Source: Liquidambar formosana (Eukaryota > Streptophyta > Magnoliopsida > Saxifragales > Altingiaceae). From it: a stretch of DNA of 64,000 bases. Numbering within the stretch: the first letter of the stretch is position 1; every line of letters begins with the position of its first letter. Under the pieces are notes generated by a model. It saw only the letters and a list, made by a program, of their open reading frames with translations, was not told where the DNA came from and did not search any database. Shown one piece after another: positions 1 through 11,662 of this stretch. The stretch lies in the NCBI GenBank assembly GCA_039720395.1, contig JBBPBK010000045.1, positions 62,001 to 126,000 of the forward strand, in the 5' to 3' direction. A program made the translations under genes and the position numbers.

Positions 1-489
1 GCGAGCCTTTGGGAACAAGGACAAAGTGCGGATGTCCACCATATCATCAGACCTGCGGATTCCCTTCAGAGTTCGTTCTAAGGCCTCGACCTTATTTGCC
101 AGGACGGTTGAGCTCTCTCTTGATGTGGCTTTGGTTTCCCCTTCCTTGGTTTTGGGTGGTTCTCCCCCTTCTCCTAATGGTTCCTCAGCAGATTCGGAAT
201 CATTGGATCCTTGATTGTTATCAGTGGCACGGGCCCTAGATTCATGTTCGGAGTTCTTCTGTTGAAGGTCTTGAGCTAACTTGAGTGTGGTCTTGGATAC
301 CTAGGTAGTGTGATCAAGCTTTTCCATGATAGCTTTCAAAGCCGTCTCAAGGTTGAAACCTCGGTTGCTAGTTCTTTCCTCAGCCATATCCGACTCAGTG
401 ACGGAATCAGCACTAACTAGGCGCCCTTGTTGATTGCGGATCCAAGCCAGCACGTCTCTCCCTCTAACATAGGGCAAATACTCAATTTT
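1..489 (-). pseudogene. Gag N-terminus of element L, broken by a stop codon
   Basis: The minus-strand frame from 489 downward is open except for one TAG (303-301). The first methionine in frame is at 387 and aligns with the Met at 61907 of the R gag. The later motif LKGIRRSDDMVDIRTLSLFP closely matches LKGIRRADDFVDIHTLSLFP in R, which identifies it as Gag. The stretch upstream of the Met (VLAW..., GRLV) is also conserved in R, so translation may start further up, although no in-frame ATG is present here. Gag would form the virus-like particle. The rest lies outside the window. The stop makes this copy defective unless read through. Confidence 0.75.
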
Positions 490-1136
490 TCAGCCTAAGG
501 GTCCATCCTAAGCTTCCATAATTATCTCAAAATCTTTATAACGTACACTCTTAATTAGTTCTCTTAACCAATTACCCTTGCGAGGGTCATGGGGAAGGGT
601 ACGTATTAAGGATGTAGGATGTAAAGTTTCCTTTAATTACCCACTCAATCAACAAAGCATGGCAACACGTCACAAGCACGGCAGCATATCATCACAACAA
701 CGTGTGTGCATATAGGTGATCCAACGGTGTCCTAGAAGGCCCATTACATGCAATTCTTTCTTTTAAGAGGGTAGGCTAGGGTCCTCAACTTTGCTTGTAT
801 CAATCTTTATACTTAACCACATGTGACATTAGGAATGTCGCATGGGTCCAGCAGTACGTGATTGATCCATTTGATATACCCAAGGGCAAGCCCAAGGGTA
901 CTTGGCAAGAGAGGTTTGATAGCTTCGCCCAACACATGGAATCAGGAAAACCAAGGTCGAACTAGGCTATCAGTTGGCAAGGATACATCGAGGGACAATC
1001 GAGTGATCATGCAACAGTAGCGCACACAATACAATAAATGAAAGCACACAATCAAGCGAATGCAATGTGATTGATTTTAATTAACAATAAGAAATTAATT
1101 TAGCCCAATCAAATTAAATAAGTCTAGCCCTCGACA
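490..1136 (-). other. Leader of element L
   Basis: Non-coding stretch between primer binding site and gag. The part near 820-1000 is recognisably similar, in reverse complement, to 61110-61300 of element R (shared words such as GATGTATCCTTGCC and GAAGCTATCAA). No convincing ORF is present. Confidence 0.6.
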
Positions 1137-1154
1137 TCCCCAGCGGAGTCGCCA
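1137..1154 (-). other. Primer binding site of element L
   Basis: Minus strand TGGCGACTCCGCTGGGGA, three bases after the LTR end. The same 18-base block, with one to three changes, follows the 5' LTRs of I, O and R. It starts with TGG as expected for pairing with a tRNA CCA end. From memory, Tat/Ogre elements use a tRNA-Arg primer with this type of sequence; I could not check the tRNA. Confidence 0.75.
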
Positions 1155-1157
1155 AAC

Positions 1158-4100
1158 TGTGAACCCACGAAAAAGCGCGCGGCCCACAAGGGTTTGGCAA
1201 AAATGATAATAGGTATGAAAGACAACAAACAAAAAAGGAGTCGCCACCTCATTTTTTAGGGAAAAGAGGAAAACCACAAAAATGTTTTATTTTCAAAACC
1301 ACATGACTCCATTAAAGGAAAAAGCAAAGTCTTTGAAACCAGAAAATTGGATTCGGGGACTAAGTTACGACGTGGGAAGGTTCTGGGCAAAGCCCATAGG
1401 CACCCACATCGCCCGAGTTGGTCTCTTAATTTGATTGGGCTAACTTAAGATCTTTTTCACTCAAATATCATCATATATCATCACAAGGCAGCATGCATAT
1501 CATATATTCCATCCAATCATCCATGCATAATCACTCAAATAAAACAAAACAGAAAAAAGAAGAAAAGAAAAGAAAAGCCTAGGATACTTGGATCCTAGAA
1601 CGGACTTGAGCCTCACGAAGAGCGCCTATGTACCATGCAGCGAAATACATGGATCAAAGTCCACGTAGTTCGAAAAGAATAGGGTTAAATCCTAATACAA
1701 ACCTACGATAAATACCCTAGGTTTCCTCATTTGAAAATACATTGATTTAATCCAAAACTGAAAACTTCCACAAGAGGAAAACTTTGATAAAAACTAGAAT
1801 TTATTATTGAAGGAAACCTTTGATAATTACCATAAACTTGTATTAAGAAGTAACCCTAGGAGGGAGAAGAGAAAAGAAAGAAAAAGAAATGTGAATTGGG
1901 GCACCTTCAAACCCTACTTACCTGAGCGCAAAAACTCCAAACATTAGCCATTTCAGACCATAGCAGCCCTATTTGCAATAGGACAAGCATTGTACCTGTT
2001 TGCACCCTTACAAGTTCACACAATCATGCAAAGAAAGCAATACGCAAATCTGGACAGAACCTTGACAAGGCCTAAAATCATCCATTAATCATGCAAACAA
2101 CAAGAATAATGAATAACTAAGGACTCTAACTCAATCCTGCATGCAAAGACTCGACTAACATGCATAAAAACCTACCAAAGACACACTAACAAGCATAAGA
2201 GACTCCAATAACATCAATAAACATGATAACAAAGCATATTCTAGCCAAAAAGATGATATTTTATGTAAAACATGAAAATAGACCTTCCTGCGGCGAGCTT
2301 TCTTAAGCGAAACTATCCTCAGATAATTTCACGTAAAAAAGTCGTTATGGGGAGGTGCAATCAACATATCCTACGTAAAATATATACCCTAGAACATAAT
2401 AGAAGTGATTTCATGCTTAAACACATCACAGAAAACCCTCATACAAAACCTCACTCAACGAAAAGGATAATTATCCTTAAAAAAGGATAATATCTCCAAA
2501 AAACCTATAAAACATACTATATGAATGCAAACCTAGCATGATTCAACTATATGCAGCATATATAGAATGATTATGATTAGCAACAACCCAAAAAACTAAG
2601 CTAAGTATGCTGTATAAAACTTGTGTGAATTCAGGGTTATCGAAACCCTAATTTCACAACCATGCATTAGGACCTATGAAACAACTCTAAGACATGCTCA
2701 AATTATCATGAATATCATTCATATAGCATATATTGACTAACAAGAACATCAATTCATGGTAACAATCACAGCAACCTAAACATGTGAACTATGCATGATT
2801 TAAGAGAATAGAACGAATAAGGCTATCAAATCCTTGGTAAACCAGGGATTATCAAGCATATAAAGCCATGAACTATCCTAAAATCATTCATATAACATCA
2901 TGTAAACATTGAATTCAATCCATAAGAAGAGCAATTGCATGCACCATAACTATCTTAGAAGGAGAAGAAGAAAGAGAAGAAGGAGAAGCAGAAATTCATG
3001 TTCAGCATTAAAGGGATAGGCTTACCTCTTGTAGACTCCTCCTTGTCTTCAATCCTCTTGTTTCCTTGCTTGCTTGGGGTTGAAGAGCCTCCTCTTGAAG
3101 TCCTTCTAGCTCTCCAAACTCGTAGCTCCTTCTCTCTCTAAGTGTAAAGTGCAATTAACCTCCCCCTATGTGCTGAATATCATGTCCTTTATATAGAGAA
3201 CTGACCCCCTAAACCAATGGCTAGGATTAATTCATTAAATAATGATCCTAGGGCTATTAGAGACTCTCTTGGTGCTCAAACAACTCAAACCTACACACTC
3301 CTAAGCTCAGACAAGTTGTTTTGGCGGAGGAAACCGTCAAAAGAGGGAAAGAAGAGTCAGAGTTTGACTTAAAGAAGGATTCCTCGGGTGACCAACTAGG
3401 CCTGGATGGTTAGCCGTCTGGGCTTGGATGGCTGACCGTCCAGCCCCGGACGGTTACCCGAGGGCTCTCTTCAGTTCGCTTCGGTTTTGACTTCTACTTG
3501 CTTCAGAAGTCCTAAAATCTTCAAATTAAGTCTGATTTTGACGAAATAAAAGCCAAAACGACCGTGTTTCGAAGGGGAACACATTTTTAGGCATTTTAGG
3601 ACAAAAATCCTCAACCATGGGTGCATGGTTAGGTTTTACAAAGGTGGTTAACCATGGTGCTTCACCGTCGCTAAACTGGGTTTGTACACAAGGTTGAACC
3701 GAATGCTTTCCCAATCGAAAATTGATCTTTCTAAACATGTTTAGGACATAAATAAAGCCCAATTGAAGTTAAATGAGAGAAAATTGATTGGGTCTTATGA
3801 GTCAATTTGAGCAAACCAAGAAAGGGTCTTTTAGCCAACCCGAACCATTACGAGCCAAATTGATCTTAAACCATTAATTCATGAAATTGAACCTATATAT
3901 GGACTCTATATAACCATATGAACTTAATGGAATGACTCGGGATCCATTTCAAGGTCAAATGGAAAATATACGGCTTAAAAGACGATTATGCCCTTTAAGT
4001 CGCAAAAGTTCTTATTGACCATCGAGATGAACTCCAAATCACTTCAAAATTCATACACATGATATTCAATGCCATAGAAACTCAATGCAAAACACTAGAC

Positions 4101-4169
4101 TCAAAAAGGACCCAAAATCCTACATGAAATGATATGTCCTAGCTAAGGTGACAAAAATGGGGTGTGACA
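1158..4169 (-). repeat. 5' LTR of element L (3012 bp)
   Basis: Bounded by TG...CA, followed by a primer binding site and preceded by O sequence. It contains TATATAAA at 3195-3188 (minus). Around 3382-3455 there are inverted repeats (CCTCGGGT...ACCCGAGG, with ACCGTCC...GGACGGT inside), which lie at the position where the R LTR has a perfect hairpin. A (GAA/AGA)-rich stretch lies near 2960-2990. There is no long ORF. Confidence 0.85.
3188..3195 (-). promoter_or_regulatory. TATA box candidate of the L LTR
   Basis: Minus strand TATATAAA about 980 bases from the LTR start. R has TATAAATA at about 870 bases, which supports a U3/R boundary just downstream. Confidence 0.5.
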
Positions 4170-6466
4170 CCAGGTTTTCTTCTCCTTCCTTGATTCCCAG
4201 AACCTGACCAATTATCTCCCCATCTCCATGAATCACTAGAACACCTCCTTCCCATGGTAATTTGATTTTCTGATGTACCATGGATGGAACAGCTTCTAAC
4301 GGATGGAGCCAAGTTCTCCCCAGAAGTAGATTATAGTTTGCTGGTATGTCCATTACACAAAATTCAACTGTTGACTCAGTAGGTCCAACCTTGCAAGTAG
4401 TTGTAAATGTTCCAAGCACACTTCTTGAGCTATTATCATACCCTTTTACCGTCATGGCAGATGGTGCGAGTTCTTCTTTGCAGATTCCCAGTCTGGTGGC
4501 TGTGCGTAAAGGACACACATTTAGTGCTGACCCATTATCTATCAGAACTACTGGGATTCTTAAATCCTTGCATTCCACGGTAACGTACAAAGGCCTTGCA
4601 TGCTCTGTACCTTCAGTTGGGAGGTCTTCTTTCGAGAAAGTTAACACAGCCTTGCTGGTAGACCCAACTCCCATGATCGACAGTACCTGTTGTGGTGTCG
4701 TTTCTACAGATACCTCATGTCTTGCTAGTACATCCAAGAGCGTTTGTCTGTAGTTTTTGGAAGCCACTAGTAAACCCCACAGGCTGATGTTTGCTTGTGT
4801 TCTTTTCAGTTGCTTTAAGACCCTGTCTTCCTCTTCTTCTTTCCCCACATCTGCAATTTTCTGTCTCAGTTCTTCTATATCAACTTCTTGATTTACTTCT
4901 CTTTCTGGGTGGTCACCCTCCAAAAAGGGTGGTTTAAAATGTCTCCCTATGCGCGTGAGGTGCATAGTATCTTCACTTTCCGTCCCTTCTCTGATTTCTT
5001 CCCAAAACTTTGTTCCCCGTGTCTCTTCTTCTTCATCGTTGTCATCCCATGGCACATATACAGCTATTATTAGTGCTGATGGGTCCCAATTCTTGCTTTC
5101 TTCCTCGATCACGTTGGCATATGGTGGAGGTGCATTCTTATGATTGGGTATGGGGTTTTGATGTACATTGGGCTTTTTCTCTAGCCCAGGAGGTGGTAGC
5201 TTTCCTGAATCTATCATATCCTGGATTTCATGCCTCAAGCGGGTGCAATTATTGATCTTGTGCCCAATCCGTTGATGGAATTCACAAAACTCGTTCTGCC
5301 TCCAATTGGACGGGATGGGACTCAGGAGCGCTCTTGGTTCCAGTGCTTGTAGGTACCCTCGTTTTGACACGTTAGCAAAAGCTTTAGACAAGGGAACCCC
5401 TAGATCATGGAATATTCTTGGCTTCTTCTCAGTTGGCTGAACAGTACTGACTGCTGCTTGTGTAGCCCCACCGGCTCTAACTCCGCTATTTGGAACATTA
5501 CTGCTGGCTCCAAATACTCTTTTGGGCTTGCGTTCTATTTGTCCTTTATGGATTGCATCTTCTATCCTTGTCCCACACTGATACAATTGTTGAAAGTCCA
5601 TAACAGATGAGGTCAGCATTTTATCGAAGTAAGCTGATGTTAGATTTTTCAGTACCATGTTGACCTGGTCTATCTCAGCTGGCCTGTTGGTTAATTTTAC
5701 TACTTTTGCCCTCCATCTACCGATAAACTCAGAGAAGGGTTCATCAGTCCTCTGCCTTGTCATCTCCAAATCTCGCAGCGTTACATCCAGCATAGTATTG
5801 TAATTGTATTTATTTGTGAATTCTTGGGCTAAAGCCTCCCAAGATCCAACCATCTTTTCTTCCAACCCATAATACCATTTTGATGCATCCCCTGACAACG
5901 ACAAAGGGAAAGCGTGCAAGATCTGCTCTGAATTTAGTCCCCTCATTTGTGTAATGCTCATGTACTGACGGAGGTGCTGCTTGGGATCGCCAGTCCCATC
6001 AAATTTCTCATAGTCTGCCGTCTTGAATTTAAAGGGTAACTGGGCTTTAGCTGTGGACTCGGCATTAGGCATGGAGAACATATAGTCATCCATTCCTTGG
6101 GATTTGTGCCATGTGGCCTTCATCTGACCCATTTGCTCTCTCATTTTTTTGATTCTCAGCCTCTAGTTTGTCCACCCGAGGATCTTCTACTTTGCCCTTT
6201 CCTTTGGCTTTTTTCTTGAGTGTGTAGTCAGCATAGTCTTCATCATCCCAGGCATTCTCATTTTCATCCGTCTTCTGGGCACTGCTTTTTTCTCCAGTTT
6301 TTTCTACTTCACCTTCGGAATACTTTTGCTATTTTTCTTCTTTGGGTTTACTTCCCCCTATCTCTAGGTTATCCATCCTTTGTACCAATACAGCGACCAT
6401 TTTTTTCACCTCAGCTTTTTCTTGTTGCATCAAAGCCATAAGATCGGCTAGGGTTGGTTCTGCCAT
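4170..6466 (-). pseudogene. Gag-protease region of element O, truncated
   Basis: Starts at ATG 6466 (MAEPTLADLM, same as element I). Three breaks are visible: an in-frame TAG at 6331-6329, at the same codon as in I; a one-base insertion near 6147 (a run of seven A in O where I has CAAGAAAT); and the insertion of L at 4169. Between them 6144-4170 is open for about 658 codons and covers the retrotransposon Gag domain (YEKFDGTGDPKQHLRQYMSI), a C..H..GH..C zinc-knuckle-like motif (CEFHQRIGHKINNC) and the aspartic protease (LIDNGSALNV). O reads CAA where I has a TAA stop between gag and protease, so the family encodes gag and pol in one frame. Confidence 0.85.
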
Positions 6467-7434
6467 CTGTTCTATTCTTCTCAATCGATTGGATGTAGGT
6501 GAACGAGTCCAAACACGACCTAAATGCTCAATTTTTATTGAAATTCGGCCAAAGCAAATGTTTAAGTTCACATCCTTTTACCAAGTGAGAAACTTATTCT
6601 AGTATGACTTTACCCAATTCCCTTTTTATCATACTTTGGGCCCCGTCATGTTTACTAAATCTTTTGAGTGCCCCAAAGTTTGATAAGTGTACAAAATTGG
6701 TTATTTCTTTAAACATAAGCCCATTTACAAATTTTCTCACCTCACCAGCATTTTTTGGGCCCAAGTCCCTTTTCTTTCTTTTTTTTTTTTCAAGCTTGGA
6801 CCCAATTTACAAAGCTGCTCATCTCTTACACACTGGGCTTTAAGCTTAAAGAATAATCAACTTTGAACTTCAATTTGTTTGCTCATTGAATCTGGTTTAG
6901 TCCTAACATTTACTAGACCCTCATAATTTATTATCTTTCAAGTTGAGTCCAATACACTCACTCATCCCTCTTTTTTTTCTAAAAAAATGCCTACAGATCC
7001 TTCCTGTTGTCGAACGAGTAAAGGAGTTAGGAATTTCCTAGTCCAATTACGTATGACTAAGGCCTAAGGCGTTTGGGTGACCAAACTTCCAGGCCCAAAC
7101 CTTATGGGTTACTATCTCGCTCAGCTACTCAAAGCTCTTGGCCTCTGGATGACGCTAACGCTATGATTGACAGCCTAAGCGTCGGTTTGTAAAAAAAAAC
7201 GGCAATGGCAGCTGATAACCCAAGGCTCGAGGGATTAATTAATCCCCTACTCCCAATAGCGTCTGGCTTTATGATAGTGTGTCGGTCCTCCTGGCAACGC
7301 ATTAACTCTCACATCCCCTCTCTCTGACTCTTGAGCTTCTTAATAAAAAGAGATTAAGTGTTGGCAATCTCACAATTATTCGAAAACTCAAACCCCCACT
7401 TCCCTCATTTTTCTCACTCTTTACTCTAGACTTA
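6467..7434. other. O spacer between gag and the antisense ORF
   Basis: Homologous in reverse complement to 10788-11662 of element I. It contains a T-rich run (6780-6790) and no ORF that is conserved between the two copies. Confidence 0.6.
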
Positions 7435-7481
7435 ATGGCTTCTTCTTCTTCCTCTCACAACCGCCCTGACTTAAATGCTGT
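7435..7481 (+). pseudogene. 5' piece of the O coiled-coil ORF, split by element I
   Basis: ATG at 7435 begins MASSSSSSHNRPDLNA and stops at the target site of element I. Reading resumes in the same frame after the right-hand target duplication at 25653. The homologous ORF in I starts with nearly the same residues (10787, minus), which confirms the start. See 25648-26163. Confidence 0.8.
7477..7481. repeat. Target site duplication of element I, left
   Basis: GCTGT directly before the 5' LTR; the same five bases follow the 3' LTR at 25648-25652. Confidence 0.9.
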
Positions 7482-9154
7482 TGTAAACACCCCATCTTGT
7501 ACCACCCAATCAGATCTGAGATCACCCGAGTTGGAATCCCGATGATGAGGTTTATTGTGCGCCCCGAGAAATCGATAAAGCAATTCCCGACGAGACGCTT
7601 AGATTGCAACTTGAAAACTTATCTGTATACCTCACACGTACGCATATGGGTTTAATGCGTACGCATCATGCGTACGCAATAGAAACATATGCGTACGCAT
7701 CATCTGTCACTTCCCCATTTTCCAGCACCGATGTTTTCACCCAAGTCTGATCAGCATGGGGTAGAGGGAAAAGATTTCGGCGACCACTTGAATTTGAAAT
7801 GTATGGGGAACAAAATAATGGAACCAGCCGGTTGCTGATTTCCTGGGTCGCACAGGTACGATTTTGGTTTTTAGTGAAGAGAACCGACTTACCGCAGTCT
7901 ATAAATAAAGACTCTTCTGAATAGAGAAGGGGGTTCAGAAAAATCATTCGAGTGAATAATATGGAAAGATTGAGAAATCAGTGAGAAAAAACCAGTCAGA
8001 AACTTAGGGAGAAAAAAAGAAATGAAATCATCCATCAAACAAATGCCCAAACACTAGAAAACCAGAAAGAAACCAAGGGAATTTACAGCTGCAATCTAAG
8101 GCGATAAGGTGGGAATTGTTGCATCGATATCGGAGGCACTCAAACCTGAGGGTAAGTTATTCTCATTCTAAAGTTTATTATTCTTGCTTTTAACACTAAA
8201 GAATACATCGAGGATTAACTATGATATACCCAATAGATAGGTATCATTAATTATTTTGTTACTTGGTACGGACTGGATAGTCGCCGGGTTGGAAATCCCA
8301 GACTTTGAACTCAAATATGACCATGATTCTGTAAATATCTGTGTAAATGAGTTATGTGCGCTTGTAGTATACTATGAAAATTGTAATCCGGGTTTTGAAT
8401 CATTGAAAATGGTTAAGAAATGATTGAGATAAGTTAGAAAGAAGTTGGTCCCCAACAAAATGAAAATTGATGCATGAAATTTCTGTCTGCGCCAAGGTTA
8501 GAGGAAAGAACACAGTTAACTTGTACGTACGTAATTAGGTAGGATGCGTACGCATATGGATGCGTACTCATTTGAACTTATTGCGTACGCATGTATGCGT
8601 ACTCATTAATCCCTATTGCGTACGCACCTGTCACCACTCTTTCATTAACTTCAGCTATCATCATGTCTCTTTTTAATATTAAATATTTATGATGATTTAC
8701 CCTGGTTTTGGCTAGTTTATTAAATGTTAACTTGTATATATTATTTCATCAAATGGTAACCTGTATATCTAATTTCCCGTATATCCTGTTTTGCTATGTA
8801 TTATAGCCTCTTTCTCACTTTACTCACATCATTTTTCATGTGATTGGCATGACATTTCATATATTGTGTGCTTATGGATGAAATTCAATTAAATATTCCG
8901 GGTTAAATATAGCCAACAATCGTTTACGGAGGCCAGTTTTTTTATCGGGCATTGTTGGGTGCTTAACACCTTCCCAACATTGTACCTTAGCTCCGAATTC
9001 TGGATCTCTGGCCCGAATACGTCGAATTTGAGATTGAATTACCCAGAATGGTATGATTAGTTCCCAAGGTTGACTTGGGTGGCGACTCCCGATACGCTAG
9101 TGCTTCGCAATAGCATATACGTCCTAAGGGCCGCATCAGCCCGCGGCGCTTACA
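7482..9154 (+). repeat. 5' LTR of element I (1673 bp)
   Basis: TGTAAACACC...CGCTTACA. TATAAATA at 7900-7907 marks the likely promoter; transcription probably starts about 30 bases later. It carries six exact copies of TGCGTACGCA, three upstream of the TATA box (7656, 7669, 7690) and three downstream (8545, 8582, 8617), plus variants. The related O LTR has its motifs at the corresponding two places. Confidence 0.95.
7900..7907 (+). promoter_or_regulatory. TATA box of the I 5' LTR
   Basis: TATAAATA, conserved in the 3' LTR (24393-24400) and in O (TATAAATA on the minus strand at 38470-38463). Drives the genomic RNA of the element. Confidence 0.65.
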
Positions 9155-9155
9155 G

Positions 9156-9173
9156 TGGCGACTCTGCTGGGGA
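9156..9173 (+). other. Primer binding site of element I
   Basis: TGGCGACTCTGCTGGGGA, one base after the LTR. Same block as in O, L and R. Confidence 0.8.
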
Positions 9174-9849
9174 GCTGAACTTTGCTAAAGAGCTAGACTC
9201 CATGTGAATGATTGTTGGCTTTAATTAAACTGGGAAATATAATTGAGTAGAACTAAATAATTGCACACACGGGCACAATTACCCTTATACCCTCGATGAC
9301 AGTCTGACAAAAAGTACCGGGCCCCATTCGCGCCTATGGTTACTGGGAGTTAGCATCATCAACCCACGGTTTGTGCCACTAGCCTGTAATAAGCTTGTGA
9401 GTACGTTAACGGATTGCTCATTGAGCATCCTAGCCTGGGTAACCCTTGAAGGAGAAGTACCCTGCTGACCAGCCACACATGGAAAATTCCTACTTTTGCA
9501 TAACCCTGCATAAATGCATGTCATTTTGTGTGTCATAATTGCATCCATGATTAGATGTTTATCACGGGTACGGGGCGTGGTCCACATTAATTATTTACTA
9601 TTTCAAGTTGTGCCCAATATGGGAGAGGAAGTGGGATTTTGCTATTTAGGGGAGGAATCATTATTCCTCAAAAGTTCAATGCTTGTAGTCATTAGGGGTC
9701 CCCTCCACGTGACCACTGGAAAGCTGATGTCCCTTCTATAAGTGGCCACTACCTGCAAATCGATAAGGGGGGTTTGCCATTTTTAACCCCTGAGATTTCT
9801 TCCTATAAACACTCATCATTGTTCCCCTATCAGAGCCTCCTCCCTCACA
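9174..9849 (+). other. Leader of element I
   Basis: Non-coding leader homologous to the O leader. The part around 9720-9740 (GCTGATGTCCCTTC) is the uninterrupted version of the site in O where element X inserted. No ORF conserved in both copies was found before 9850. Confidence 0.6.
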
Positions 9850-10011
9850 ATGTTTTCCTGGGATTTCTTCATCTTCACTGCTCTGTTCATCATACTCTCA
9901 CTCCAGGTGGCCTTCTATTGCGCATGTGTAAAGATTCCATTCCGAAGGATTATTCCATTTCTGGCGCTCATCGCGCTCCTACTCATTTTTATGTATCATT
10001 TTGAGAGTTAA
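9850..10011 (+). CDS. Small two-segment membrane protein ORF (53 aa), sense strand of element I
   Basis: Open from ATG 9850 to TAA 10009-10011. It begins MFSWDFFIF and has two hydrophobic stretches (about residues 6-24 and 34-49) separated by a short basic loop, KIPFRR, at residues 28-33, with a Cys pair (24, 26) at the end of the first. The O copy (26538-26377, minus) has exactly the same length, start and stop. I count about 14 base differences and no indel; the amino acid changes are mostly exchanges of small or hydrophobic residues (I/V, A/V, L/F, A/S). The surrounding spacer does show indels. This suggests a real, constrained coding unit. I do not recognise the family. Its position in the genomic RNA before gag resembles a leader ORF. 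A hairpin-type membrane protein is an inference from hydropathy only. Confidence 0.6.
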   Translation: MFSWDFFIFTALFIILSLQVAFYCACVKIPFRRIIPFLALIALLLIFMYHFES

Positions 10012-10227
10012 AGATGTATTTTGTATTTTGGCTTATAGTAGCCAGTAGTGCAGAATATGTAATCTGGTTTTAGCTTATGAAATGTAATATCCTTTTATGT
10101 TCGTTTACTCTTCTTCTATACTCTGAGAGGAAAAAAAAAGGGGTGTGTTCATTAGATTCAAAAAGAAAAGAAAGAGAGAAGAGAGAAAAATAAAGAAAAA
10201 GAAAAAAAAGGAGAGAGAGAAAAGGTA
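10012..10227. other. Purine-rich spacer
   Basis: AT-rich sequence followed by a purine-rich stretch (10124-10225, GAAAGAGAGAAG type). The equivalent in O (26164-26260) is pyrimidine-rich on the plus strand. It would be the 3' flank of the antisense ORF. Confidence 0.5.
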
Positions 10228-10787
10228 CTACTCCATAGCAACATCCTGGGGAGGGCTGGAAGGACTAGAAGAGTGACTTTGAACTTCGTTCTGGAGCTTT
10301 CCCAGTTGCTCCCGAACTTGATCCTCGAGCCCTTCTAGAGCTACAACTCTAGGTGTAACCCCCCTGGCATAGGCATCCACCATCTCCTTCAGAGCTCTGT
10401 TCTCCTCTTTCAGGGTCCTTATTGTCCGACTGGACCGTTGGACTTTTCATTGAAGACTGAGAGCTTGATTGTTTAGCCTTTGGACTTCCCCACTCCTAGT
10501 ATGTAGACGCCGGGCCATACTGGAAGTGACTGTAGTGGCCCGAGCACTTAGGGCCATAGCATCCCTCATTAGGTCCATATCGGACCTTGCATTTAGTATC
10601 CTTTTGTCACGAGGGGTAAGAAGCCCTGCGGCTACCGCTACAGCGTTTGTATGGTTGTGTACCACACAGTATCATTAACTGTGATGGGCTGGTCACAAGT
10701 TATGAACATTGGGTGCCAAATGTCTGGCTGCACATCTGGTGCAGCATTTAAGTCAGGACGGTTGTGAGAGGAAGAAGAAGAAGCCAT
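10228..10787 (-). pseudogene. Antisense coiled-coil ORF of element I, broken
   Basis: Starts at ATG 10787 (MASSSSS) and ends with TAG at 10230-10228. Compared with the O copy it has a two-base insertion (GTGTGG for GTGG, near 10661) that shifts the frame and a TGA (near 10449) in place of a codon in O. Between them 10665-10447 is open. The product would be about 187 aa, with a Ser-rich start, a conserved PDIWHP motif and a C-terminal part rich in Leu, Glu, Arg and Gln that looks like a coiled coil (RLNNQALSLQ). Function unknown; I do not recognise the family. Extra antisense ORFs upstream of gag are known in Tat elements. Confidence 0.7.
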
Positions 10788-11662
10788 TGAATCTGGGATG
10801 AAAATTGAGAAAAATGAGGGAGATGGGGGTTTGAGTTTTCAAATAATTGTGAGATTGCTAATGCTTAATCTCCGTTTATGAAGAAGCTCAAGAGTGAGAG
10901 GATATGAGAGTTAATGCATTGTCGGGAGGGCCGACACGCTATCATAAAGCTATACGCTAGTGAAGGTAGGGGATTAATTAATCCCTCGAGCCTTGGGTTA
11001 TCAGCATGCCGTTGCCGTTTTTTTTTTACAAACCGACGCTTAGGCTGTCAATCATAGCGTTAGCGTCGGCCAGAGGCCAAGAGCTTTTGAATAGCTGGGT
11101 AAGATAGCAATCCATGAGGTCTGGGCCCGGAAGTTTGGTCACCCAAACGCTATTGGACTTAACTTGAAAAAGATAACAAATTATGTGGGCCTAGTGAATG
11201 TTAGGACTAAATCAGATCCAATGAGCAAACAAATCCAAACAAATTAAAGGCCAAATTGATTATTCTTTAAGCCTAAAGCCCAGTATGTGAGAGATGATAA
11301 GCAGCTTTGTAAATTGGGTCCAAGCTTGAAAAAAAAAAAAAAAAAAGAAAAAAGAAATTTGGACTTGGGCCCAAAAGATGCTGATGAGGTGAGAGAATTG
11401 TAAATGGGCTTATGCTTAAAGAAATGACCAATTTTGTACATTTATCAAACTTTAGGTCATTCAAAAGATTTAGTAAACATGATGAGGCCCAAAGTGTGAT
11501 AAAAAGGGAATTGGGTAAAGTCATACTAGAATGAGTTTCTCACTTGGTAAAAGGATGTGAACTTAAACATTTGCTTTGGCTAAAATTTCAGTAAAAATTG
11601 AGCATTCAAGTCGTGTTTGGACTCGTTCACCTACATCCAATCGATTGAGAAGAATAAAACAG
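10788..11662. other. Spacer between antisense ORF and gag in element I
   Basis: It lies between two divergent starts (antisense ORF to the left, gag to the right). It holds a poly-A run (11330-11346) and an AT-rich stretch. Homologous to 6467-7434 in O. A promoter for the antisense ORF would be expected near 10800-11000, but I cannot point to one. Confidence 0.45.

Larger units (their letters stand above)
1..4169 (-). mobile_element. Element L: 5' part of a Ty3/Gypsy retrotransposon with a 3-kb LTR
   Basis: On the minus strand the order is LTR (4169 down to 1158), primer binding site (1154-1137), leader, then the start of gag, which leaves the window at base 1. The LTR begins TGTCACACC and ends TTCACA. 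L is inserted in the gag-protease frame of element O: the O frame reads normally up to 4170 and then runs into the LTR. The five O bases next to the LTR are CCAGG (4170-4174), so the same five bases should be found beyond the other end of L, outside this window. Leader and gag are homologous to element R (57835-62694), so L and R are one family. Confidence 0.85.

Noticed and set aside
4346..4753. Plus-strand frame of 135 codons opposite the O protease
   Set aside because: Mirror of the conserved gag-protease frame; the same shadow appears at 13234-13734 in I. No family resemblance.
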